Shown here piece after piece: positions 23,121-30,422 of a DNA stretch of 32,744 nt (position 1 is its first letter; the number at the start of each line of letters is the position of its first letter). The notes below the pieces were generated by a model. It was not told the origin of the DNA. It worked only from the letters and a program-made list of their open reading frames with translations, and ran no database searches. The stretch is taken from assembly GCA_001626925.1 (NCBI GenBank), contig LUOR01000067.1, positions 1 to 32,744 of the forward strand. Reading direction: 5' to 3'. The position numbers were made by a program, and so were the translations under genes. The DNA comes from Moraxellaceae bacterium REDSEA-S32_B1 (GTDB lineage Bacteria > Pseudomonadota > Gammaproteobacteria > Pseudomonadales > Moraxellaceae).

Positions 23121-25660
23121 TTATGTCACAGCAGTTTTATTCATTATTTACCGATGCAGGCTTGGCATTACTCACAGAAGCAATCCGAAGCGGCACACAG
23201 CTTGGCATCACACATATGGGATTTGGTGACGGCAATGGTGAGCTACCAGTGCCGAGCTCAGATCGCACAGCATTAGAAAATGAAGTCTACAAAGCACCGC
23301 TGAACAGCCTTAGCGCAGATGACGATAATAAAAATTGGCTCAAAGCTGAAACGATCATTTCGAGTGCTGTCGGCGGATTTACAATTCGTGAGCTTGGTCT
23401 ATATGCGGGCGATGTCTTAGTTGCTTATTCAAACTACCCGACGACATATAAGCCGTTATCCAGCGAAGGTACTGCACGAATCATGACATTTCGCATGATT
23501 CTACAGATCGACAATATTGCCGATTTTAATGTCATTATTGATCCCGATATTGTACTTGCAACCGTTGCGTCAGTTACAGCACTAACGCAAACAGGACTAA
23601 CGAATAGCCGAAAACTAAAAGAAAAAGTCAACGAATCACTGTCAATCAAAGATTTTGGTGGGATCGGTGATGGAACATATCACACAGTACAAGAATGGTT
23701 AGATAGCGGACGCTTTAATTCACTACAAGATATTAAAGCAGCATATCCGCTGACATTTACTTCAGAGTTTGGTGACGTTGTGCCCGAACTGTTGGCAAGC
23801 GACTCGATCGATTGGTTAGCGTGCAATGAATGGTATCGAACGCTATGTAAATACGGCGGGAAAGGTTTTGCGAACAACGGTGTTTATGTCATTAACAAGC
23901 AACTTTATAGCCGTTTAAGTGCAACTGTAAATATCGAATGCGGCGATGCGAAATGGGTAGCTTCTGCTAACTTTCCTACAACTTCATTTTTTAGCACAGG
24001 GTCTAGTGAAGCTCAGGACGTGTATTTCACGTGGAAAGGCGGTCACTTCGATGTGAAAAACGTACCTCATTCATCAGCAGGACAAGCCAATGATGGTTGG
24101 GCTTTTAATGCAGGTAATTGCAAGGGTGCGACGATTGAAATTAACCAAATTTACGCTGGCGAAGATTGGACGACAGCAGGTTCAGATACACTTTTTGGCT
24201 CATCAGGTGTACAAAACCTTTGGCTTAAAATCCATCATTTACAAGGTGCTGTAGATGCTGGCGTGTATATCACTCGCAAGCAAGATGGAAAAACGGGTAC
24301 AGCACTATTTGTTGATGTGAATTGTTATAAATGTAATGTCGGCGTCATTGTAAAACGACGCTATGAAAGTGCGATTATCAACGTCGCAGCGCAAGACTGT
24401 GTAACCGCAGCCGCAACGGGTCAAGCTGAAATTACAGTCAACGGAGCTCAATTAAATGATGCACACGCAGGGCGTAATTTTGTATTTCATGTCAATGCTG
24501 CTCGCTGTCAATATCCATTGTTTATTCAGTCAACGACTGGTGTGCAAGCATTTGTTAATGCAGACAAAATGGGCGTCAACCTCCCGACATATACGTCTAC
24601 AGGCGCATCTGTAGTACGATTGTCAGGCTCAAAAAATTGTCAAATTTATGCAAATTGCTCAGGACTTAATGATGGTTTAACGCTCTCAGAATGCAAGCTC
24701 GACGGCGTCGTCGCAAGACTGATCGAAACCGAAGGCAGCTACAATTATGCGCAAAACAATGTTGTTCATCTTAAAGCGACAGATTTAAGCAGTGTATTCA
24801 TTGAAGAAGGCACTGGAACAAATAACAATTATGTTGAAGCACGAGTCACATCGTATATCTATGAGCCAACCTTAGTCGGAGTTGACAGCACATACTCAAT
24901 ATCTCGCTCTAAAAGTAAAGATATTCGATCAAACATTAGTCCGCAAAGCGCTACAAACAAATCAATTATCACACCGACATCGCTTTCGCTCGGTATTTCA
25001 AAAGATGGAACGACACAAGCACAGTCGTATGTAGACTTCTTTTCTGCTGGATCAACAACCACACGAGACGGTCGCATCATCGTAAGCGGCGGATCGCAGG
25101 GCACGAATGACAACGGCTATATGTCACTACAATGTCGAGAACTATTTTTACGGCCAAGCGTAGCGACATATGCCACTTCAAATATTGCACCGCTTCTCGA
25201 TGTTGGGGCGTCATGCGGATCGCAAAGCCTACGCTGGTCTGTTGTTTACTCTGAAACAGGCGCAATTAACACATCAGACGAACGATATAAGCAAGACATT
25301 GACATGCTATCTGATATCGAAAAATCAGTAGCACTACAGTGTAAGCAACTGATCAAAAAATACCGATTTAAAAATTCAGTAAATTCAAAAGGTGTTGATG
25401 CTAGAACGCACATCGGCGTCATTGCGCAAGAAGTAAAAACAGTATTTGAATCAGCTGGACTTGATCCATTTGAGTATGGATTGCTGTGTCATGACACATG
25501 GGAAGCATCTGAGGAAATCACACAAGATATTCCAATTCTTGATGACGACGGCGTCATTATTGGTCATGAACAACACATTTTAAAAGAAGCACAGCCAGCG
25601 GGCGATCGCTACGGCATTCGCTACGAAGAACTCATCATGTTTATCTTGGCATCGGTATAA
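23117..25660 (+). CDS. H: Tail fibre 1 with C-terminal S74 self-cleaving chaperone domain
   Basis: Receptor-binding fibre, 847 residues. Residues 1-160 form a P2 gpH-like baseplate-attachment domain (FYSLFTDAGLALLTEAI, GITHMGFGDGNGELP, FTIRELGLYAGDVLVAYSNYPTTYKPL). The middle (about 175-700) has a pectate-lyase-like entry motif DFGGIGDGTYHTVQEWL and beta-helix-like sequence. The C-terminus is an intramolecular chaperone of peptidase S74 type, with the probable Ser720-Lys725 dyad in TSDERYKQD and IGVIAQEV; it trims itself off after trimerisation. An ATG at 23123 aligns better with the paralogue, but the ATG at 23117 makes the usual ATGA overlap. Confidence 0.92.
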   Translation: MIMSQQFYSLFTDAGLALLTEAIRSGTQLGITHMGFGDGNGELPVPSSDRTALENEVYKAPLNSLSADDDNKNWLKAETIISSAVGGFTIRELGLYAGDVLVAYSNYPTTYKPLSSEGTARIMTFRMILQIDNIADFNVIIDPDIVLATVASVTALTQTGLTNSRKLKEKVNESLSIKDFGGIGDGTYHTVQEWLDSGRFNSLQDIKAAYPLTFTSEFGDVVPELLASDSIDWLACNEWYRTLCKYGGKGFANNGVYVINKQLYSRLSATVNIECGDAKWVASANFPTTSFFSTGSSEAQDVYFTWKGGHFDVKNVPHSSAGQANDGWAFNAGNCKGATIEINQIYAGEDWTTAGSDTLFGSSGVQNLWLKIHHLQGAVDAGVYITRKQDGKTGTALFVDVNCYKCNVGVIVKRRYESAIINVAAQDCVTAAATGQAEITVNGAQLNDAHAGRNFVFHVNAARCQYPLFIQSTTGVQAFVNADKMGVNLPTYTSTGASVVRLSGSKNCQIYANCSGLNDGLTLSECKLDGVVARLIETEGSYNYAQNNVVHLKATDLSSVFIEEGTGTNNNYVEARVTSYIYEPTLVGVDSTYSISRSKSKDIRSNISPQSATNKSIITPTSLSLGISKDGTTQAQSYVDFFSAGSTTTRDGRIIVSGGSQGTNDNGYMSLQCRELFLRPSVATYATSNIAPLLDVGASCGSQSLRWSVVYSETGAINTSDERYKQDIDMLSDIEKSVALQCKQLIKKYRFKNSVNSKGVDARTHIGVIAQEVKTVFESAGLDPFEYGLLCHDTWEASEEITQDIPILDDDGVIIGHEQHILKEAQPAGDRYGIRYEELIMFILASV
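23384..23454 (+). repeat. Direct repeat shared by the two fibre genes, copy 1
   Basis: This 71-bp stretch, encoding IRELGLYAGDVLVAYSNYPTTYKP, is identical to 25935-26005 at 69 of 71 positions. The sequence on both sides is clearly more divergent. Confidence 0.85.
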
Positions 25661-25673
25661 GGAGTAACTCATC

Positions 25674-27989
25674 ATGACTCAATTATACTATTCAACATTT
25701 ACTGATGCGGGCATTGCACTACTCACAGAGTCGATCAACAACGGCACCAAGCTCGGTATCACACACATGGCTGTTGGTGATGGAAACGGCACACTACCGA
25801 CACCCGACTCATCTGCGGATCGACTTGTCAACGAAGTCTATCGAACATACATCGATAGTCTAGCACCCGATGAGGACGAGCCAAATTGGCTCAAAGCCAG
25901 CGCAATGATCGCAGGGCAAATCGGTGGCTTCAATATTCGTGAGCTTGGTCTATATGCGGGGGATGTCTTAGTTGCTTACTCAAACTACCCGACGACATAT
26001 AAGCCAAGCACAGACGACGGCGCAAGCAAGTCATTAAACTTAGTGATGATTATCCAAATCAACAACATCAATCACTTTGAGCTAGTCATCGATCCAAATC
26101 TCGTAGTAGCAACACTGCAAGCTGTAGAGCAGATAAAAACCGACCTACAAACCAAGCTGGACATCGGTGCGATCAAAGGTTTTGCAAATTATGAAGAATT
26201 GCGAGCAAGCAGCACTACTGAAACAAGTATTAGAATCGCAAAAGAAGGGTTTACAGGACAGTTTTTACTTGATCAAAATGACACGACAAGTGTAGTTAAC
26301 GGCGGTACGATCATCGTCGATGCACTAAATCGGCGCTGGAAACGTCAGTATAACGGTCGTGCAGATATTCGTTGGTTCGGTGCAGTAGTTGGTACAGATT
26401 CAACGACAGCAATTCAAAAAGCATTAAATGCGAAAATCCCTTTGTCTATCAAGGGTAAGTATTATGTGAATGCGCAATTAACAGCAACGAATTATATCGA
26501 CATCGAAGGTGGAAATAATCTATCAGACGCATTAATTTGGCTTTCAACTGCTCCAAGCGATGGTATTAAAGCAACATTTGATAACTGGTTTTCAGAAGCA
26601 TCCATCTCAAAACTTGGCATTCTTACTCAAAAACAAGGTGTAGGTACTGCAATTCAATTTGATGCAACAGAAGCACTAACAAAACAATTAGCGGGTACAA
26701 ATAGTGCAAATTATTTTAACCGCTTTAGAAAAATCTCACAGTGCATGATTCGTGCAGAAAGTATTAATACAGCACTTTATGGCTGGAAAAACGGTATTGA
26801 ATTGAATTGTCCATTTGCGATTGAAATTAAAGACAATGAAATTTATGGGAAAGCATCTGCATCAGCGGCGATTGCTTCAAACTTTATAGAGAATAGTGTG
26901 GGTGTACATGTTACTGATCAAACGCTGAGAACATTAGCGAATATTGAAGTATCGAACAACCGTATTTTCAATTTCTACACAGCTTGTAAAGTATACAATG
27001 TAGAAGGATTTACCTTTACTAACAACGATTTACAAGTCGATTTCGATGGTTTAGTGATTTTAAACACGATCATGAAAGTAAACCAGTACCGCATCAATTT
27101 AAATCATATTGGTGTAACTAATGACGGGATTGTCGTCAGTAATGCTAGACAAGTTTTAATTCATCAAAATGAATTGAGCTATAGAAATAGTCGTACTGAA
27201 GTGGGTGCTGAAGTCTATATGATCAAACTAGAATCAGTTTATTCATTTAATGTTGTCGGCAACTCAATCCGTGGTAATAAATTCAATAATGACGATGTGC
27301 TAATCAACGGTATATTGTTGTACTCAACAACGGATATTACAAGAGATGGCTCAATCACAGCGAATCAATTTCAAAACTTAAATAATGGTGTTGTATCTGG
27401 AACAGGCAAGCATATCAAAGTCATCGTAGCAGGAAATAACTTTGACGGTATGCGAGGGCTTAAATTAGTTAATGATCGTAGTCCAGCTCGAAACGCACAA
27501 TTTCAAATTGGTAATGGTGATTTTAGTACAACACTTGATAACTTGAATCCAGCGTTGCGTGTAGAGAACACAGGGGCGATGTCAATTCTTGCTTTACGTC
27601 CTAATGGTGGTGCTGTAGCTGCATTTGGTACTAATGGTATTGTCGGTAATATTAGCGTTACAGATACAGCAGTTACATATAACACAACATCTGATCAGAC
27701 ATTAAAGAATGATCAAGGCTTAGCATCAAAATCAGAAGCAACAGAAATCGTTAATCAAATTGATATTCACAATTTCAATTGGAAAGTGAACGATCAACAC
27801 GATATTGGTGCTTTTGCACAAGAGTTATATCAAGTCTATCCAAGCGCTGTAACCAAAGGCGGGTGGTTATTAGAAGATGGCTCTATGAGTGATACAGAAG
27901 TTGAAGGATCATATTATCAAGCGTGGTCTGTAGACTATTCAAAATTGATACCGCTATTGATCTTATCAATTCAGAATCTCTCGAATTAA
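25674..27989 (+). CDS. Tail fibre/tailspike 2 with pectate-lyase-like middle and S74 domain
   Basis: Second receptor-binding protein, 771 residues. Residues 1-155 are paralogous to fibre 1 (FTDAGIALLTESINNGTKLGITHM, IRELGLYAGDVLVAYSNYPTTYKP), so both should dock on the same baseplate. The middle differs entirely: RWFGAVVGTDSTTAIQKAL (about 238-256) is the start typical of pectate-lyase-fold tailspikes, followed by long Asn/Ile-rich right-handed beta-helix sequence. Many Acinetobacter tailspikes of this type are capsule depolymerases, so that is possible but unproven. C-terminal S74-like end with Ser673 and Lys678 in TSDQTLKND, and IGAFAQELYQVYP. AAGGAG precedes the start. It sits where P2 has the fibre chaperone G. 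Confidence 0.9.
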   Translation: MTQLYYSTFTDAGIALLTESINNGTKLGITHMAVGDGNGTLPTPDSSADRLVNEVYRTYIDSLAPDEDEPNWLKASAMIAGQIGGFNIRELGLYAGDVLVAYSNYPTTYKPSTDDGASKSLNLVMIIQINNINHFELVIDPNLVVATLQAVEQIKTDLQTKLDIGAIKGFANYEELRASSTTETSIRIAKEGFTGQFLLDQNDTTSVVNGGTIIVDALNRRWKRQYNGRADIRWFGAVVGTDSTTAIQKALNAKIPLSIKGKYYVNAQLTATNYIDIEGGNNLSDALIWLSTAPSDGIKATFDNWFSEASISKLGILTQKQGVGTAIQFDATEALTKQLAGTNSANYFNRFRKISQCMIRAESINTALYGWKNGIELNCPFAIEIKDNEIYGKASASAAIASNFIENSVGVHVTDQTLRTLANIEVSNNRIFNFYTACKVYNVEGFTFTNNDLQVDFDGLVILNTIMKVNQYRINLNHIGVTNDGIVVSNARQVLIHQNELSYRNSRTEVGAEVYMIKLESVYSFNVVGNSIRGNKFNNDDVLINGILLYSTTDITRDGSITANQFQNLNNGVVSGTGKHIKVIVAGNNFDGMRGLKLVNDRSPARNAQFQIGNGDFSTTLDNLNPALRVENTGAMSILALRPNGGAVAAFGTNGIVGNISVTDTAVTYNTTSDQTLKNDQGLASKSEATEIVNQIDIHNFNWKVNDQHDIGAFAQELYQVYPSAVTKGGWLLEDGSMSDTEVEGSYYQAWSVDYSKLIPLLILSIQNLSN
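25935..26005 (+). repeat. Direct repeat shared by the two fibre genes, copy 2
   Basis: Counterpart of 23384-23454 with two silent differences. Recombination between the copies would delete about 2.55 kb and fuse fibre 1's attachment domain to fibre 2's receptor-binding part. Confidence 0.85.
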
Positions 27990-27994
27990 CTTTT

Positions 27995-28017
27995 GTTGTC
28001 TACTCCCAATACACAAC
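27995..28017 (+). promoter_or_regulatory. Degenerate second activator site upstream of FI
   Basis: GTTGT and ACAAC separated by exactly 13 bases, the same spacing as in the strong sites, but with an unrelated centre. It starts 32 bp before the strong site at 28027, three helical turns, so both would face the same side of the DNA. Neither O nor V has such a second copy. Confidence 0.5.
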
Positions 28018-28026
28018 TAGATTAAA

Positions 28027-28049
28027 GTTGTAAACATCTCATCTACAAC
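28027..28049 (+). promoter_or_regulatory. Late-promoter activator site upstream of FI
   Basis: Third copy of the 23-bp palindrome, arms GTTGTA/TACAAC and centre AACATCTCATC. CATGCA follows nine bases after its end, exactly as at the V site. TATTAT (28072-28077) is a possible -10. It drives the sheath, tube and tape-measure operon. Confidence 0.85.
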
Positions 28050-28080
28050 CACCCTCGCATGCATTGCTATGTATTATTTG

Positions 28081-28117
28081 TAAGCCTGTGAACTGAAAAC
28101 AACAGATCACAGGCTTA
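28081..28117 (+). promoter_or_regulatory. Leader hairpin in front of the sheath gene
   Basis: Perfect 11-base arms TAAGCCTGTGA (28081-28091) and TCACAGGCTTA (28107-28117) enclose a 15-base loop and end seven bases before the FI start codon. The only AGG near the start lies inside the right arm. No T-tract follows, so it is not a terminator. Confidence 0.6.
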
Positions 28118-28124
28118 TTGCATC

Positions 28125-29303
28125 ATGGCAAGCACAGATTACCACCACGGTGTCCGAGTATTAGAGCTCAACGACGGCACTCGACCTATTCGTACAGTAT
28201 CTAGCTCGATTATCGGCATCGTCTGCACTGCATCAGATGCAGATGCCACCAAATTCCCACTGAACACCCCAGTGCTATTGACCAACGTCCAAGCAGGCAT
28301 CGCAGATGCAGGCGTAGAAGGCACATTAGCCACCACACTCCAAGCCATTGCGGATCAGACCAACACCGCCACCGTTGTGGTGCGTGTAGAGCAGCTTGAA
28401 GATCCAGCAGAGCAAACCTCAGCGATCATCGGCACGACCACAGCGGAAGGCAAATACACAGGCATGAAAGCCTTGCTTGCAGCCGAGGCACAGCTTGGTG
28501 TCAAACCACGTATTCTTGGTATCCCTGGTCTCGATACAGACGCTGTCGCCAGCGCACTGGTCAGCATTGCACAGTCATTACGTGCCTTTGCATATGTATC
28601 TGCCTATGGCTGTGCCACCAAAGAAGAAGCCCAAGCCTACCGTCAGACTTTTGCAGCACGAGAAGTCATGGTCATTTGGCCAGACTTTTTGGGATGGGAC
28701 ACCACAGCCAACGCCACCACCACATTTCACGCCACAGCACGAGCACTTGGCTTACGTGCCAAGATCGACAACGAGATCGGCTGGCACAAGACCATCTCCA
28801 ATGTCGCAGTCAATGGCGTTACAGGCATTAGCGCCGATGTTTATTGGCAGTTACAAGACCCAAATACCGATGCAGGCTATCTCAACAGCCACGACATCAC
28901 CACCATCGTCAACCGAGATGGCTACCGCTTTTGGGGATCACGCACCTGCTCAGACGATCCACTCTTTGCTTTTGAAAACTACACCCGCACCGCACAGATC
29001 CTCGCCGACACCATGGCAGATGGACACATGTGGGCGGTGGACAAACCACTTACACCAAGCCTTGCCAAAGACATCATCGAAGGCATCAATGCCAAGCTTC
29101 GTGAGCTGATTCTTGGTGGCTATTTGTTAGGTGGCGAGTGCTGGCTTGATCCTGAGATCAACACCAAAGAAGTCATCAAATCAGGTCGCTTCTACATCGA
29201 CTACGACTACACCCCAGTACCACCGCTTGAAGACTTGATGTTCCGTCAGCGCATCACCGATCGCTACTTGGTGGACTTCGCAGCACGAGTCGCAACGGCA
29301 TAA
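28125..29303 (+). CDS. FI: Tail sheath protein (P2 gpFI family)
   Basis: Forms the contractile outer sheath of the myovirus tail. The 392-residue protein matches P2 FI (about 396). It begins with the family's DYHHGVRVLELNDGTRPIRTVSSSIIGIVCTA, contains GVKPRILGIPGLDTDAVASALVSIAQSLRAFAY and ends with SGRFYIDYDYTPVPPLEDLMFRQRITDRYLVDF, all hallmarks of P2-type sheaths. First gene of the FI operon. Its ribosome binding site is weak and lies in a hairpin, which is notable for a protein needed in many copies. Confidence 0.97.
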   Translation: MASTDYHHGVRVLELNDGTRPIRTVSSSIIGIVCTASDADATKFPLNTPVLLTNVQAGIADAGVEGTLATTLQAIADQTNTATVVVRVEQLEDPAEQTSAIIGTTTAEGKYTGMKALLAAEAQLGVKPRILGIPGLDTDAVASALVSIAQSLRAFAYVSAYGCATKEEAQAYRQTFAAREVMVIWPDFLGWDTTANATTTFHATARALGLRAKIDNEIGWHKTISNVAVNGVTGISADVYWQLQDPNTDAGYLNSHDITTIVNRDGYRFWGSRTCSDDPLFAFENYTRTAQILADTMADGHMWAVDKPLTPSLAKDIIEGINAKLRELILGGYLLGGECWLDPEINTKEVIKSGRFYIDYDYTPVPPLEDLMFRQRITDRYLVDFAARVATA

Positions 29304-29350
29304 GCCCTGCGACTTCATCAGCACACAGACAAACATAAGGAATCAAGCAC

Positions 29351-29863
29351 ATGGCACTTCCAAAAAAACTCAAACTCATGAACCTCTACGTCGAGGGTAG
29401 CTCATATCTCGGTCAAGTCGGCGAAGTCACCTTACCCAAGCTCGGACGCAAGTTTGAAGACTGGCGAGGCAACTTGAATGGCAATGTCAAATACGACCTC
29501 GGACTTGCCGACGATATCAACGAGATGACGTGGAAGCTCGGTGGCGTGGACAAAGCCGTACTTTCACAGTTCGGTGCTGCATCCATGACGGCATTCGGCT
29601 TGCGTTTCGCAGGTTCGTATCAGCGAGATGACACAGGCGAGCTTGATGCAGTCGAAGTCGTCATTCGTGGTCGCCATGAAGAGATCGACATGGGCAATAG
29701 CAAATCAGGCGACGACACCGAAACCACGATCAAAACTATTTGGACCTACTACAAGCTCAGTATCAATGGCGAAGTCGTTATCGAGATCGACATCCTTGGT
29801 ATGAAAGAAGTCGTCAACGGCGTAGACCTCCTCGAAAAACACCGAAATAACATCGGACTGTAA
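29351..29863 (+). CDS. FII: Major tail tube protein (P2 gpFII family)
   Basis: Stacks into the inner tube through which DNA passes. The 170-residue protein matches P2 FII (about 172): it starts MALPKKLKLMNLYVEGSSYLGQVGEVTLPKLGRK and contains NEMTWKLGGVDKAVLSQFGAASMTAFGLRFAGSYQRDDTGE. AAGGA lies about nine bases before the start. A strong intrinsic terminator follows immediately, before E. Confidence 0.96.
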   Translation: MALPKKLKLMNLYVEGSSYLGQVGEVTLPKLGRKFEDWRGNLNGNVKYDLGLADDINEMTWKLGGVDKAVLSQFGAASMTAFGLRFAGSYQRDDTGELDAVEVVIRGRHEEIDMGNSKSGDDTETTIKTIWTYYKLSINGEVVIEIDILGMKEVVNGVDLLEKHRNNIGL

Positions 29864-29876
29864 ACCCTTTTCCTAC

Positions 29877-29910
29877 CCACTGGTGATCTCCAGTTGCCAG
29901 TGGTTTTTTT
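29877..29910 (+). terminator. Intrinsic terminator between FII and E
   Basis: Stem CCACTGG/CCAGTGG (29877-29883 and 29897-29903) is followed directly by seven T. It begins 14 bp after the FII stop. Since E and T have no late-promoter palindrome of their own, it probably acts as a partial terminator, lowering their transcription relative to sheath and tube. Confidence 0.85.
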
Positions 29911-29943
29911 CAATACATCACACCACATTTTAGGACGACCATT

Positions 29944-30294
29944 ATGGAACAACCCAACACCCCGACCCAAGAGCAGCTCGACAACCAAAAAGCCATTGCA
30001 GAAGACAGCCAAGTCGTCGAACTGGATAACCCGATTAAGTTTGGTGAACAGACACTTACCAGTATCACCATTCGCAAGCCCAACATCCGAGCGATGTACG
30101 GCACAAAGATCGCCGATCTATTACAGGGCGACGTCACAGCGATCTGCACCATCTTGCCACGCATCAGCGAGCCGAACCTGACCAAGACACAGATCGACCA
30201 ACTCGAACCTGCAGATCTCGCCCAAATCTCGGGAGTGATCATGCTTTTTTTGCAACAGAAATCAGTGCGTGCCCAAATCTTACAGCAACAGTAG
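29944..30294 (+). CDS. E: Tail assembly chaperone, short form (P2 gpE family)
   Basis: Short product of the E/E' locus, a tape-measure chaperone in tail assembly. The 116-residue protein has a Gln/Pro-rich N-terminus, then KFGEQTLTSITIRKPNIRAMYGTKIADLLQGDVTAICTILPRISEPNLTKTQIDQLEPADLAQISGVIM, which matches the P2 gpE pattern. Near its end it crosses a slippery T-run and reads on for 14 more codons in frame 0. The ATG is preceded by AGGACGACC-type purines. Confidence 0.93.
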   Translation: MEQPNTPTQEQLDNQKAIAEDSQVVELDNPIKFGEQTLTSITIRKPNIRAMYGTKIADLLQGDVTAICTILPRISEPNLTKTQIDQLEPADLAQISGVIMLFLQQKSVRAQILQQQ

Positions 30295-30422
30295 AAGACG
30301 CTATCGCCGACATCGCCGTCGTCCTGCACTGGTCACCACAGACCTACGACGGCATGTCACTATCAGAACTCATGCAGTGGCGAGAACGAGCAGCTGCACG
30401 ACACGGGACAGATGATCAATGA
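29944..30422 (+). CDS. E+E': E+E' frameshift fusion, long tail assembly chaperone
   Basis: Made when ribosomes slip -1 at 30246-30252. The first 103 residues equal E. About 56 more come from the -1 frame (ATEISACPNLTATVEDAIA, then VVLHWSPQTYDGMSLSELMQWRERAAARHG), giving about 159 residues (P2 E+E' about 142). The LHWSP and SLSELMQWREXA pattern is the conserved E' signature in P2-like phages. E' has no start codon of its own at the junction. Its stop TGA overlaps the T start (ATGA), coupling the fusion to the tape measure. The short-to-long ratio controls tape-measure chaperoning in related systems. Confidence 0.88.
30246..30252 (+). other. Programmed -1 frameshift site T TTT TTG
   Basis: In frame 0 the codons read CTT TTT TTG, giving the canonical X XXY YYZ heptamer T TTT TTG. 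The -1 frame is open from here to a TGA at 30420-30422 and encodes an E'-like tail. P2 uses the same kind of signal for E+E'. Confidence 0.88.

Noticed and set aside
28477..29109. 210-codon alternative-frame reading inside the sheath gene
   Set aside because: The sheath frame has unmistakable family motifs throughout. The other translation is His/Pro/Thr-rich low complexity caused by codon bias.
29910..30329. 139-codon antisense frame over E
   Set aside because: It is opposite the E/E' locus with its frameshift signature, and its Cys/Ser/Trp-rich translation has no supporting feature.
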